Of a DNA stretch of 45,488 nt, positions 28,959 to 36,740 are shown piece after piece. The position numbers and the translations under genes were made by a program. A model generated the notes under the pieces. It saw nothing but the letters and a program-made list of their open reading frames with translations. It made no database searches and was not told the origin of the DNA. Source of the DNA: DASQHM01 sp035632095. Its GTDB lineage: Bacteria; Pseudomonadota; Alphaproteobacteria; Ferrovibrionales; Ferrovibrionaceae. Numbering within the stretch: the stretch's first letter is position 1; each line of letters begins with the position of its first letter. Location of the stretch: assembly GCA_035632095.1 (NCBI GenBank), contig DASQHM010000173.1:1-45488 (forward strand). Reading direction: 5' to 3'.

Positions 28959-29423
28959 TCACTTGATGTGCGGGGCTGCGGCTTGAATCGCTTTCACGAT
29001 GTTGTGGTAGCCGGTGCAGCGGCAGATGTTGCCCTCAAGGCCGTGGCGGATCGTCTCTTCCGAGGCATTCGGATTGCGCTTCACCAGATCGATGGCGCTC
29101 ATCACCATGCCGGGCGTGCAGAAACCGCATTGCAGGCCGTGATGTTCGCGGAACGCCTCCTGCATCGGATGCAGTTTGCCGTCCTTGGCCAAGCCCTCGA
29201 TGGTGGTGACCTGCGCGCCTTGCAGTTGCACGGCAAGCACGGTGCAGGATTTGACGCTGCGTCCATCGATGTGCACCACGCAGGCGCCGCATTGGCTGGT
29301 GTCGCAGCCCACATGCGTTCCGGTCAGACCGAGATGTTCGCGGATGTATTGAACGAGCAACGTGCGGGTCTCGACGTCGCGAGACACCGATTTCCCGTTC
29401 ACCGTCATGGAAACGGTTGGCAT
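28959..29423 (-). CDS. coxS: CoxS-like [2Fe-2S] subunit
   Basis: 154 residues. The N-terminal plant-ferredoxin-type cluster is bound by Cys40, Cys45, Cys48 and Cys60 (GCDTSQCGAC...C). The C-terminal helical domain cluster is bound by Cys99, Cys102, Cys134 and Cys136 (CGFCTPG and CRCTGY). All eight ligands are in place. This subunit moves electrons from the molybdenum centre to the flavin of CoxM. It is the first of the coxS-coxL-coxM run. coxG lies 163 bases upstream, so the core operon may start in that gap. Confidence 0.96.
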   Translation of the reverse strand: MPTVSMTVNGKSVSRDVETRTLLVQYIREHLGLTGTHVGCDTSQCGACVVHIDGRSVKSCTVLAVQLQGAQVTTIEGLAKDGKLHPMQEAFREHHGLQCGFCTPGMVMSAIDLVKRNPNASEETIRHGLEGNICRCTGYHNIVKAIQAAAPHIK

Positions 29424-29586
29424 TCTTTGACCTCCCCGAAAGCGTGCCCGATCGCCCGGGCCGAACTTGCGCGACCGGAATGACCGTCACCGGCGCGACC
29501 TGCGGTTAAGTGTCCTTCCCGACCGGGGGCAGGTCAAGCGCCGTTCTTCTTCAATATTGTGTCAATGGCCCAAAGGCCGCAGCGCG

Positions 29587-30240
29587 CTAGCCGCGTTGCG
29601 CGTAGAGAGCCAGAATAATCAGGATCAGCACGATCAAGCCGCCGATCCAGACCCACGGCGGCAGGCCTTGCGCGGGCGTCACCGCCGGCGGCACGGTCGG
29701 TGCGATCGGGTGCCCCGGCGGATGTGCGGCTGCCTGCTGCAGAATGGGTTCCATATCGGGGCCGGCGGAGCCCGTCGCCTCGGCGTCGATCACTTGAGTA
29801 CCGGCGGAAACGATGGCGTTAAATTGCGCAAAAAAGTCGTCGGCCATTTTTCGCGCCGCGGAATCCACCAGGCGGGAGCCGATTTGCGCCAGCTTGCCGC
29901 CGACGGACGCATGGGCGGTGTAACGCAGCAACGTGCCGCCGTCGACATCTTGCAACGCGACCTTGGCGCCACCCTTGCCGAAGCCTGCGACGCCGCCCTG
30001 GCCCTCACCCTCGATGGTATAGCCGTTCGGCGGATCGATGTCGGAGAGCGTCACCTTGCCCTTGAACGATGCTTTGACCGGGCCGACGCGGGCGACCACG
30101 GACGCGACGAACTGCGTGTCCGATAGCTTCTCCACCGACTCACAACCGGGGATCGCCTGTTTCAAGATCTCGGGATCGTTCAACGCCGCCCAAACCGTCT
30201 CGCGCGGCGCCGGAATCGTCTGCTCGCCCGACATGTCCAT
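29587..30240 (-). CDS. coxG: CoxG-like SRPBCC protein with C-terminal membrane anchor
   Basis: 217 residues. Residues 1 to about 150 are a CoxG/SRPBCC (START-like) domain: MDMSGEQTIPAPRETVWAAL at the start, then the segment GKVTLSDIDPPNGYTIEGE. A proline-rich linker (PPGHPIAPTVPPA) leads to a single hydrophobic helix (WVWIGGLIVLILIILAL) with a basic end. CoxG is known to recruit CO dehydrogenase to the cytoplasmic membrane, with recent structural work suggesting quinone shuttling. Being tail-anchored fits that role. It is transcribed toward coxS and is divergent from the Panacea-like gene. Confidence 0.92.
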   Translation of the reverse strand: MDMSGEQTIPAPRETVWAALNDPEILKQAIPGCESVEKLSDTQFVASVVARVGPVKASFKGKVTLSDIDPPNGYTIEGEGQGGVAGFGKGGAKVALQDVDGGTLLRYTAHASVGGKLAQIGSRLVDSAARKMADDFFAQFNAIVSAGTQVIDAEATGSAGPDMEPILQQAAAHPPGHPIAPTVPPAVTPAQGLPPWVWIGGLIVLILIILALYAQRG

Positions 30241-30360
30241 GATGCGAACCCAATGCTGCCAAGTTGCGTCGACCTGTAGCGCGCGAACCTAGCGCCGCCG
30301 CGCCGGTGCGACAAGCAGCGCTTAACCAAGAAACAACCTTCGCCCGGTTAGGCTCGGGCG

Positions 30361-30906
30361 ATGCAGCCCCGCATTTCCGCCAACATAGTTCCCGGTGCTT
30401 CGCCGGCGGCCCGATCCTGTCTCGACGTCGCCATCTGGTTCCTGGTACGTGCCGCGAACGAACGTCGCCAGTTGCCCATGCAAAAGTTGCAGCTCCTGCT
30501 GTATCTGGCGCAAAACGCCTACGAAGCGCGCAACGGAGGCGGTCTGCTCATGCCGGCGGCCTTCGTCGCCGGGGAGCAGGGGCCAAGCGAGCCGAATGTG
30601 GCCTTGGCGCTGGAATGCGGCCTCGCGGCGCCGCCCGAACCGCAAATCGACGCCGGCGCCGAGCCAATTCTGACCGCGATCTGGCGGCAATACGCGGCCC
30701 TGCCGGCCGAGGCGCTGCTTCGCGTCGTCCGCAACGCCGCGGCCAAGGCATCCCCGCCACCGGTGCCCGATACCAGTGCGCCGGAAGACGGCGCCGGGGA
30801 GGGTGCGCCGAAGCCGCGAACCCATCGCGACCTCCGCTTCACCGGCGACGGGCGGTTGGTGACACGCTGGATGCCCAGGCGCCGACTCCAGCGCAAAACC
30901 TCGTGA
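30361..30906 (+). CDS. Panacea/SocA-like (DUF4065-type) domain protein
   Basis: 181 residues. The region 20-88 (CLDVAIWFLVRAANERRQLP, then MQKLQLLLYLAQNAY, then LMPAAFVAGEQGPSEPNV) follows the Panacea pattern, including the KLQ-LLY-AQ helix and the G-P turn. The domain occurs in SocA of Caulobacter and in PanA antitoxins. The C-terminal part is Pro/Ala-rich and basic and looks disordered. No toxin gene is adjacent: coxG is divergent on one side and a cold-shock gene follows on the other. It may be a stand-alone adaptor or regulator. No clear ribosome-binding site precedes the ATG, so the start is tentative. Confidence 0.58.
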   Translation: MQPRISANIVPGASPAARSCLDVAIWFLVRAANERRQLPMQKLQLLLYLAQNAYEARNGGGLLMPAAFVAGEQGPSEPNVALALECGLAAPPEPQIDAGAEPILTAIWRQYAALPAEALLRVVRNAAAKASPPPVPDTSAPEDGAGEGAPKPRTHRDLRFTGDGRLVTRWMPRRRLQRKTS

Positions 30907-31053
30907 AGATTGCGCATGGCCGGACGCCCCCGAGGTCGCCGGTCCGGGGTTGCGTCGCTCCGCCATGGACTTGGCCGATGCGACACGGAGCAGCATTGGA
31001 GAAATGGTAAATTTGTGATATTCTGAAGCTTGCGTCATAGTTGCGAGCTCCGG

Positions 31054-31620
31054 ATGGATGCACAATATGGGGGCGTCGGTGACGCCCATGCGGATACCGC
31101 GGTCATAAACGGTACCGTGAAATGGTTCAATGTCGTAAAGGGGTTCGGGTTCATAAGCCCGAATGATGGCTCGGGGGACGTGTTCTTGCATTTGTCGTGT
31201 CTGCGCCAGGCAGGCTACGACAATGCTCCCGAAGGCGCGCTCATCGTATGCGAAGTCGTTCGCCGGCCGAAGGGTATGCAGGCCGTGCGCGTGATCGAGC
31301 TCGATGCGGCGGGATCTTCGGCACCGCAGATGCGACGGCCGATGCGGCCGCCGCCGAATGCGATGGGACCAGGCCCCGCGGGCGATCGATTCCCAGCGGT
31401 GTTGGGCGAAGGCGAATTCCAGCAGGCGACGGTGAAGTGGTTCAACCCGGTCAAGGGTTACGGCTTCGTTTCGCGCGGCGAAGGCTCCCAGGATGTGTTC
31501 GTGCACATGGAAGTGCTTCGGCGCGAGGGATTGAACGAGCTGCAGCCGGGTCAAGTGGTGCGTATTCGTATCGGCCAAGGACCGAAGGGCCCGCAAGTCG
31601 CGGAGATCCAGTTGGCCTGA
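31054..31620 (+). CDS. Two-domain cold-shock protein
   Basis: 188 residues with two cold-shock domains. The first (about 16-83) has GTVKWFNVVKGFGFISP and DVFLHLS; the second (about 122-187) has ATVKWFNPVKGYGFVSR and DVFVHME. These are the RNP1 and RNP2 surfaces that bind single-stranded RNA or DNA. A Pro/Met-rich linker (RRPMRPPPNAMGPGPAGD) joins them. Double-CSD proteins are common in Alphaproteobacteria and act as RNA chaperones in cold or stationary-phase growth. The ATG at 31054 is preferred over the TTG at 31030. The upstream AT-rich stretch (30995-31025) may hold the promoter. Confidence 0.92.
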   Translation: MDAQYGGVGDAHADTAVINGTVKWFNVVKGFGFISPNDGSGDVFLHLSCLRQAGYDNAPEGALIVCEVVRRPKGMQAVRVIELDAAGSSAPQMRRPMRPPPNAMGPGPAGDRFPAVLGEGEFQQATVKWFNPVKGYGFVSRGEGSQDVFVHMEVLRREGLNELQPGQVVRIRIGQGPKGPQVAEIQLA

Positions 31621-31727
31621 CGGTCGCATACGCGTTCGCCGGTTCCGTCTGCTTATGTATGTATTGCCGCGTCGGCGCGGAGAGAATCGTGCGCGGTTAT
31701 GAGTATCCGTTGCGTCGTTTGATTGTG

Positions 31728-32207
31728 ATGATCCGCATCCCCATCCGACACCATGCCGTTCGGGCGTTTGCAGCGCTGGCAGCGCTTCTGCTGCTGGCGC
31801 TTGCCCATTCGGTTTCGGCAGCCGATACCGAACTCCTCATCGTCACGTCTTCCGGCGCCCATCGCTTCCACGTGGAGATGGCGGCGACGCCCGAACAGCG
31901 CGAGCGGGGCCTGATGTTCCGCCGCGAGATGGCGGCGGACGCCGGCATGCTGTTCGACGACGGGCCCGGCGAACACGACGTCGCCATGTGGATGAAAAAC
32001 ACCTATATCCCTCTCGATATGCTGTTCATTCGCGACGACGGAACCATCAGCAGCGTCGCGGAGCGCGCCGTGCCGGAATCGCTCGCCACCATCGCTTCCG
32101 ATGGCCCGGTGCGCGCCGTGCTCGAAGTGAACGGCGGCACGGCGGCGAAACTCGGCATCAAGCCCGGCGACAAGGTCCACCACGCGCTGTTCGGCAATGC
32201 GGAGTGA
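31728..32207 (+). CDS. Exported DUF192 protein
   Basis: 159 residues. A signal peptide covers about 1-31 (AFAALAALLLLALAHSVSA before the cleavage site). The DUF192 domain follows with its typical segments EQRERGLMFRREM, GMLFDDG, MWMKNTYIPLDMLFI and GIKPGDKV. The family forms a small beta-barrel of unknown function in the periplasm. The ATG at 31728 gives a proper signal peptide; the frame is open far upstream as a shadow of the cold-shock gene. It overlaps the following thioesterase gene by 11 bases, suggesting co-expression. Confidence 0.88.
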   Translation: MIRIPIRHHAVRAFAALAALLLLALAHSVSAADTELLIVTSSGAHRFHVEMAATPEQRERGLMFRREMAADAGMLFDDGPGEHDVAMWMKNTYIPLDMLFIRDDGTISSVAERAVPESLATIASDGPVRAVLEVNGGTAAKLGIKPGDKVHHALFGNAE

Positions 32208-32640
32208 TCGCGAACCCGAAACGGGAGACGCGGACGACAGGGCGCCGGACGGATTCGCGCCGACCCGGCAAGGCCAGTTCAGCCGGCACATAGGCCCGTA
32301 CTATGAGAAGCGCGACGGCGAGGGCTTCGTGCGCGGCTTCCGCGTCCAGGAGAAGCACCTGAACGCGGCCGGCGTCGTGCATGGCGGGATGCTGACGGCG
32401 TTCATGGACTCGCTGCTCGGCCACACGGTGTTTTGGGCCTCCGGCCACTCGGGCCGCACCGTGCGCTTGGTGGCCGATTTCGTCGGGCCGGCGAAGCGCG
32501 GCGATTGGGTCGAAGGCCGCGCCAAATTGATCCGCGCCACGCGAACGGTGGCGTTCGTCGAGGGCACGCTGAACGTCGGCGGTCGCCAGGTCATGCGCGC
32601 CGACGGCGTTTTCCGTCTGTCGCGGCGCAAGAGCCGCTGA
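32197..32640 (+). CDS. PaaI-family (hotdog) thioesterase
   Basis: 147 residues. The hotdog-fold signature is NAAGVVHGGMLTAFMDSLLGH (about residues 56-76), where the HGG-containing loop and the Asp on the central helix form the acyl-CoA active site. Later strands VRLVADFVGPAKRGDWVEG and VAFVEGTL match the PaaI/YbgC-like group. It is probably a cytoplasmic acyl-CoA thioesterase. The first 25 residues are polar and unlike the family, so the true start could be downstream, but the overlap with the DUF192 gene supports this ATG. Confidence 0.87.
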   Translation: MRSDREPETGDADDRAPDGFAPTRQGQFSRHIGPYYEKRDGEGFVRGFRVQEKHLNAAGVVHGGMLTAFMDSLLGHTVFWASGHSGRTVRLVADFVGPAKRGDWVEGRAKLIRATRTVAFVEGTLNVGGRQVMRADGVFRLSRRKSR

Positions 32641-32712
32641 GGGCCGCCGCTTGTCGGCCCGCGGCCGCTCGTGTATGGAAAGGCGCCGGCGGGAGCGGCT
32701 TTGCGACGGGGC

Positions 32713-32789
32713 GGGGCGTAGCGCAGGCTGGTAGCGCGGCTGCTTTGGGAGCAGCAGGTCGCTGGTTCGAATCCAGTCGCCCCGACCAT
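32713..32789 (+). tRNA. tRNA-Pro (anticodon TGG)
   Basis: 77 bases including an encoded CCA at 32787-32789. The acceptor stem CGGGGCG pairs with CGCCCCG. The anticodon stem GCTGC/GCAGC encloses the loop TTTGGGA, giving anticodon TGG. The T-arm has GGTTCGAATCC. Confidence 0.97.
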
Positions 32790-32851
32790 TCCTCGGCCGA
32801 GAGGCCTTTGCGCCGTTAGGCGTAGATCGGCGAGTTCAGGAGAGCGGCACC

Positions 32852-33148
32852 GTGGCAGTAGCGCGCATTTTTCGGCCCACCAAAACCGCCATGCAGTCGG
32901 GCAGGGGCCAGACCAAGGCTTGGACCCTTGCCTTCGATCCCGCGGAAGCGCGCTTCATCGAGCCGCTGATGGGCTGGACCGGCTCGCGCGACACCGCGGG
33001 CCAGGTGCAGATCGACTTCGACACGCTGGACGCCGCGGTCGCCTTCGCGGCCAAACACGGCATCCCTTACGAAGTCGAACAGGCGAGATCGCGCCATCCG
33101 AGGCGCCAGGCGTATGCGGACAATTTCAGCTATCATCGGCCGAAGTAG
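32852..33148 (+). CDS. NDUFS4-like NADH dehydrogenase (complex I) accessory subunit
   Basis: 98 residues. The sequence ARIFRPTKTAMQSGRGQTKA, followed by W-x-L-x-F, EPLMGWTGSRDT and IPYEVEQ, matches the ETC complex I 18-kDa/NDUFS4 family. This subunit is found in mitochondria and Alphaproteobacteria and stabilises the NADH-oxidising arm of complex I. The GTG at 32852 is preceded by CAGGAGAG at good spacing. It lies between tRNA-Pro and tRNA-Arg and is not with the nuo operon, which is its usual stand-alone arrangement. Confidence 0.93.
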   Translation: MAVARIFRPTKTAMQSGRGQTKAWTLAFDPAEARFIEPLMGWTGSRDTAGQVQIDFDTLDAAVAFAAKHGIPYEVEQARSRHPRRQAYADNFSYHRPK

Positions 33149-33193
33149 ACGCCGGTCCGCTTGCCGCGCCGAACGCCGGCAATCTCGGCGGAT

Positions 33194-33270
33194 GCGCCCT
33201 TAGCTCAGTTGGATAGAGCACGCGCCTTCTAAGCGCGGGGTCACTGGTTCAAATCCAGTAGGGCGCGCCA
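33194..33270 (+). tRNA. tRNA-Arg (anticodon TCT)
   Basis: 77 bases with encoded CCA at 33268-33270. The acceptor stem GCGCCCT pairs with AGGGCGC. The anticodon arm CGCGC-CTTCTAA-GCGCG gives anticodon TCT. The T-arm has GGTTCAAATCC. It is followed at once by lower-GC DNA. Confidence 0.97.
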
Positions 33271-33323
33271 ATTTGCGGCCTGCCTTCGGGCAATAGTGAC
33301 AAACCGAAGCGGCGCGGTGTCGT

Positions 33324-33755
33324 CTATGTCGATTCGAGATCCCGGTCGCGTGCCCAAAGCAGTCGGCCGACCCGGAACGTGTTCAGATCGTCTCGATCAT
33401 TTGTCGCTATCAGTCTTAGCGCGTGCAACTTGGCTTGCCAAGCAATTGCGACCAACACCAACCCGACCGTTTTCTGTTCGACATCCACGGATTTGACGAT
33501 CCGTTGGAGCAAATCGACTTTGCCGGTCACGTGATGCTTTTCGAATGTAAGCCAAATTTCAAAGGGATCTGACACAACCTCCGGGATAAGAGGCAAATAC
33601 TGCGCGTCCGCCAGATTCGTACGCTGCGCTAAACCACTTGCATCGTAATATATCAAGTCCCCGGTCGGCGCTTTCAGCGACGGCAGGTTGTGGGTTTTTC
33701 CGTGTTCAATCAACAGCGCCAAATCACAATCGCTAAAAACTCGAAGGTCGACCAT
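33324..33755 (-). CDS. PBECR2-like phage nuclease-domain protein, possibly a remnant
   Basis: 143 residues from the first ATG (the frame extends to a TTG at 33845). The segment YLPLIPEVVSDPFEIWLTFE, then TGKVDLLQRIVKSVDV, then DDLNTFRVGRLLWAR resembles the PBECR2 domain (phage Barnase-EndoU-ColicinE5/D-RelE-like nuclease), usually the C-terminal part of Mu-like phage head proteins or of toxins. No phage structural part is present. Base composition is about 45-55% GC against about 65% around it, and codon use is less GC-biased. It sits 53 bases past tRNA-Arg, a common integration site. I infer a leftover of a mobile element. Confidence 0.5.
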   Translation of the reverse strand: MVDLRVFSDCDLALLIEHGKTHNLPSLKAPTGDLIYYDASGLAQRTNLADAQYLPLIPEVVSDPFEIWLTFEKHHVTGKVDLLQRIVKSVDVEQKTVGLVLVAIAWQAKLHALRLIATNDRDDLNTFRVGRLLWARDRDLEST

Positions 33756-33959
33756 TGTTAGCGATCGACTGGACGCTTCAAGTCGCCAGGCCTCGAAGCT
33801 GGAGCGAAAGGCAGTGGGGCAAGGATCGCTTTGCGTCGCCGGCAAGGAGCCGGCGCACTCGAAATACTATCAAGCATCCGGGCAGCATACGCCGCCCGTC
33901 CCCAAGAACAGAATATGCCGAAGGGGTAAGCTCTACGCCCTCGCGCGATCGCGAAGCGC

Positions 33960-34133
33960 TCAGTTCTTGAAGTCGATGAGCCCGACGCCGCGCCAGAAGC
34001 CCACGAACCAGACGATGGCGAAGACGGCGAGATAGGTCAGCGGCGCGGCGGGCGGCAGGAGCACGCCGACGAGGATCGTCACCAGGGTGGCGATCACGAA
34101 GGACGAGAGCAGAAATTTCACCTCGGGCCGCAT
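33960..34133 (-). CDS. Small two-helix membrane protein
   Basis: 57 residues with two hydrophobic segments, LLSSFVIATLVTILVGVLL and LTYLAVFAIVWFVGFWRGV, and a short polar end. The ATG at 34133 begins a clean membrane topology, while the open frame farther upstream (to 34592) is antisense-like noise inside the cyclase gene. No family is recognised. It follows the cyclase gene in the same direction after 107 bases. Confidence 0.55.
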   Translation of the reverse strand: MRPEVKFLLSSFVIATLVTILVGVLLPPAAPLTYLAVFAIVWFVGFWRGVGLIDFKN

Positions 34134-34240
34134 GGCGCCATGATAAACGCCCTCAGCCTCAGCATCAACGGCATGGCCTTTTCCGGCTGGGCCGACATGC
34201 GCATCAGCCGCGGCCTGGACCGTAATGGCACAGCGATCGG

Positions 34241-35371
34241 CTATTCTTCCCGCCGCACCGAATGCGCTTCGATGGGAATCCGGCGGCCGCGCAGCGGGAT
34301 CTTTCCGCCGCTGCCGATCTTCAGGCCCGGCGGAACGCGGACGCAGTGCAGCAATTCGGCCGAGACGATCAGGAGCTCGCCCGCGGCCTTGCAATGCTCG
34401 CGCAGCCGCGCCGCCACGTTCATCGTGTCGCCGAAGTAGGCGAGCTGCCTCTTGAGCTCGCCGCATTGGCTCACGATCACCGGGCCGGCGTGCAGCCCTG
34501 CGCGAAACCTCGGGGCCACGCCGAATTCCGCCACGTAGCTCGACGCGACGCGCGCGATCTTGTCCTCGATCGCAAAGAAACATCGCAAGCATCCGGCATT
34601 TCGCTTAGGGTCGCCGCCCTGCGGCCAGGTGACGATCACTTCATCGCCGACGTAGGAATGCACTTCGCCGCCGTGATCCGCAATCGGCCCGTCGATGTCA
34701 TAGAAGAACCGGGTGATGAGATCGTGAACCCGAAGCTCGTCCATATTTTCCGCAAGGGTCGTGGAGCCGGCAATATCCAGGAACATCACGATGCGCTGCT
34801 CGCGGGTCGGCCGGCGGTATGTGCCGAGGAGGAAGCTGCCGAGCACGCGCCCGCCGATGAACCGCTGCAGCTCGAACAGCATGCCGACGAACAGGGAAAA
34901 CACGAACGCCAAGGATAGGATGTTGGGAAGCTCATGCTCGAACCAGAATCTCTGCGGCGGCGCGCCATAGAGAATGATCTGGAGGATCACCGCGACGGCC
35001 GTGAAAGCGGCCGTCATGGCAATCGATTTCACGACGAACTCCGCCCACAAAGGCAGCTTTCGCAACGCGGCGCCGAGGCGCGAGCGCGGGATCGACACGA
35101 AAGCGAGCTGAACGGTCCAGCCGCCGAGGGCTAAACCCATCGCGTGAAAGCCGCTGCGGATGAAATTCGCCAACTCCCGTTCATCGTACGGGTCGAACAG
35201 GTATCGGTAGGCGATGCCCGAGACGAACGCGGCGATCAGCAATCCAAAGAGGAATTTGCGATAGCGTCTCGCATAGGCCGTGAAGGCCGATCGGAATTCG
35301 CCGGCGCCGGCCGGACTTGCCTTGATCGCTGCGACGCCCGAATCCGCGCCCGGCCCATCGAGCGATGTCAT
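34241..35371 (-). CDS. Membrane-bound class III nucleotide cyclase
   Basis: 376 residues. Four membrane helices lie at about 38-58, 72-92, 112-136 and 148-170. The C-terminal catalytic domain begins near residue 192: RIVMFLDIAGSTTLAE and HSYVGDEVIVTW carry the metal aspartates, and FGDTMNVAARLREHC carries the Asn and Arg. Catalytic residues are conserved although the FLDIAGST form is divergent. The layout matches small membrane-anchored adenylate cyclases of rhizobia. A CRP-like regulator with a cAMP motif is encoded 1.4 kb away. No promoter was pinned down. Confidence 0.9.
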   Translation of the reverse strand: MTSLDGPGADSGVAAIKASPAGAGEFRSAFTAYARRYRKFLFGLLIAAFVSGIAYRYLFDPYDERELANFIRSGFHAMGLALGGWTVQLAFVSIPRSRLGAALRKLPLWAEFVVKSIAMTAAFTAVAVILQIILYGAPPQRFWFEHELPNILSLAFVFSLFVGMLFELQRFIGGRVLGSFLLGTYRRPTREQRIVMFLDIAGSTTLAENMDELRVHDLITRFFYDIDGPIADHGGEVHSYVGDEVIVTWPQGGDPKRNAGCLRCFFAIEDKIARVASSYVAEFGVAPRFRAGLHAGPVIVSQCGELKRQLAYFGDTMNVAARLREHCKAAGELLIVSAELLHCVRVPPGLKIGSGGKIPLRGRRIPIEAHSVRREE

Positions 35372-35688
35372 GTCCGCGCCATCCGATCCGGGCGCGGCAT
35401 GACCTCCGGTTCGAAGCCGGTGAATTGCATGGGCGAACGCTCTCGCGACGATCCGCGGCTAGATCACGCTCATAACATCAGAATGCGGATGTTTTGAAAA
35501 TGACCGCCATGCCGCCGGCGCGAGCGGCGCGGGAGCTGGGTCGGGCGAATTGGCGGTCGACCGGCGCGCGGTCCGTGAAGCCAGTCGAGTGACGGCTCGA
35601 TGGGCACACAGAACCGCATCTCATCCCGGTCTGTCCGACGGATAAGGCCTATGGCTCGGACGCGCCCGCTGACTATCGCCTCCGGCGA
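35372..35688. other. 317-base intergenic region, no gene seen
   Basis: Between the cyclase start (35371) and the phasin stop (35689) no frame shows a recognisable protein or a good ribosome-binding site. It must hold the cyclase promoter; no clear -35/-10 pair or terminator was identified. Confidence 0.5.
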
Positions 35689-36141
35689 TCAGTCTCCGGC
35701 GGCGCGCGCGCGCTCGATCGGCTGCGCTACGACCGTCGCCGGCTCTTCGGCGCCGGACGCGACGTTCTGCGTGGCGGTTTGCGCCGCCGTCTGCGCGGCC
35801 TTCAGCGGCGTCATCGCACTGTCGTACATGGTGAGCAACTGGTCGGCGAAGCGACGGCTGTCGGTGAAGAACTGCTCCATGCGCTGGTTGACCCACTCGC
35901 TGTAGAGACCGGCGGCTTCGCCTGGGCTCGAGCACTTGACGCAACGGTTGGCGAGGTCGGTAGCCGACTCTGTTGCTTCCTTTGCTGTCGAGAACCATGC
36001 CTTATGCATGTCTTCGATCTGTTTCATTACCTCGGCGTGCGCCTGCAACATGGCGTCGGCGTGGGCACGGCCCACCGCCATGAATGCGAGGTTTTCGCGC
36101 ATGCCCGGCCACGAATCGTTGATTTGTTGGGGTTTTTTCAT
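35689..36141 (-). CDS. Phasin-family protein
   Basis: 150 residues, predicted almost wholly helical, with heptad-like spacing and an Ala-rich tail. The body (AFMAVGRAHADAMLQAHAEV, then KEATESATDLANRC, then YSEWVNQRMEQFFTDSRRFA) follows the phasin pattern. Phasins coat polyhydroxyalkanoate granules and affect their size and number. The ATG at 36141 is chosen over the one at 36225 because GGGAGAAGGA lies directly upstream. Two cysteines (C-V-K-C) in the middle are unusual for the family. Confidence 0.82.
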   Translation of the reverse strand: MKKPQQINDSWPGMRENLAFMAVGRAHADAMLQAHAEVMKQIEDMHKAWFSTAKEATESATDLANRCVKCSSPGEAAGLYSEWVNQRMEQFFTDSRRFADQLLTMYDSAMTPLKAAQTAAQTATQNVASGAEEPATVVAQPIERARAAGD

Positions 36142-36271
36142 TCGTCCTTCTCCCTGATAAAAGCGATTGGCAGCGGTAAGCACTTGCCGTTTCATCCAAT
36201 CCGGCACTCGCGGTAATCGCCGCATCCCGGATTCGAAACAGTATTGAAAACAATGAATTGGACTTCAGGCA

Positions 36272-36284
36272 GGTACTAAGTACC
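36272..36284. promoter_or_regulatory. Perfect palindrome upstream of the phasin gene
   Basis: GGTACTAAGTACC is a perfect 6-1-6 inverted repeat 131 bases upstream of the phasin start, within AT-rich DNA. It has the form of a dimeric repressor site. It does not match the TGC-rich PhaR sites I know. Its function is unknown. Confidence 0.35.
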
Positions 36285-36390
36285 GGAAATACAATACGTC
36301 CGCCGAAACGGCGTCCCGAAGCTTAATGGAATACTCACGATTTCTATGAGATAAATAACTTTATCAGAGGCCGATTCCCAAGTCCAGAAA

Positions 36391-36639
36391 ATGGTGCCGC
36401 TTAGCGTCTCTTTCTTCTCGTGCATGCTGCCTTGGGTCGCTGGCGCAAGGTTGGCGGCGATCTATTGGCAGAGCGTGATGGCCCCCGTCGATCCGTCCTT
36501 CGCGGTAGGCGGGAACGTCGTGCGGTTCCCGGGCCGCTGGCGCAGATCTTCGCCGGCCGCAACGCCGGCCGGATCTCAGGCGACCCGCGGCGAGCTGGTT
36601 TACCTCCGTACCTCCGCCCGCCGCCACGCCGTGCTCTAG
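36391..36639 (+). CDS. Doubtful small open frame upstream of the CRP-like gene
   Basis: 82 codons from an ATG to TAG. About 82% of third positions are G or C, similar to real genes here, and the N-terminal 30 residues are hydrophobic (FFSCMLPWVAGARLAAIYW). The rest is Arg/Pro-rich (NVVRFPGRWRR). No family is recognised and no convincing ribosome-binding site precedes it. It could be a small membrane protein or chance. Confidence 0.28.
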   Translation: MVPLSVSFFSCMLPWVAGARLAAIYWQSVMAPVDPSFAVGGNVVRFPGRWRRSSPAATPAGSQATRGELVYLRTSARRHAVL

Positions 36640-36740
36640 CCGGCAATCCTCCACATCACAATTTTGCCCTAACCACAGGTAATTCCTCGGCGGCCTGTCC
36701 TGGTATAGGCTTCGATCCAGGGACAGGGGTGGACAGCGCC

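Larger units (their letters stand above)
36142..36740. other. 599-base region with AT-rich part and no confident gene
   Basis: The left 220 bases are distinctly AT-rich (several AAAT/TTTAT stretches) and contain a perfect palindrome at 36272-36284. The right part contains an 82-codon open frame, annotated separately at low confidence. The region should hold the promoters of the leftward phasin gene and of the rightward CRP-like gene. Confidence 0.5.

Noticed and set aside
29560..29565. TTGACA on the minus strand between coxG and coxS as a coxSLM promoter -35.
   Set aside because: The bases 16-18 positions downstream (GGCGCT) do not resemble a -10, so I do not call a promoter.
30361..31620. 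A two-gene toxin-antitoxin system of the SocAB/PanAT type.
   Set aside because: The next gene is a double cold-shock-domain protein and the other neighbour is coxG, so no toxin candidate is present.
30322..31629. A 435-codon minus-strand frame across the Panacea-like and cold-shock genes.
   Set aside because: The two cold-shock domains on the plus strand are unmistakable, and the antisense product has no domain structure.
33194..33960. A complete integrated element with attachment-site repeats at tRNA-Arg.
   Set aside because: I found no integrase and no second copy of the tRNA 3' end in this stretch, so only a possible remnant is reported.
36364..36654. A 96-codon minus-strand frame opposite the doubtful 82-codon frame.
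   Set aside because: Low-complexity Arg/Gly composition, no ribosome-binding site and poorer third-position GC bias than the plus frame.
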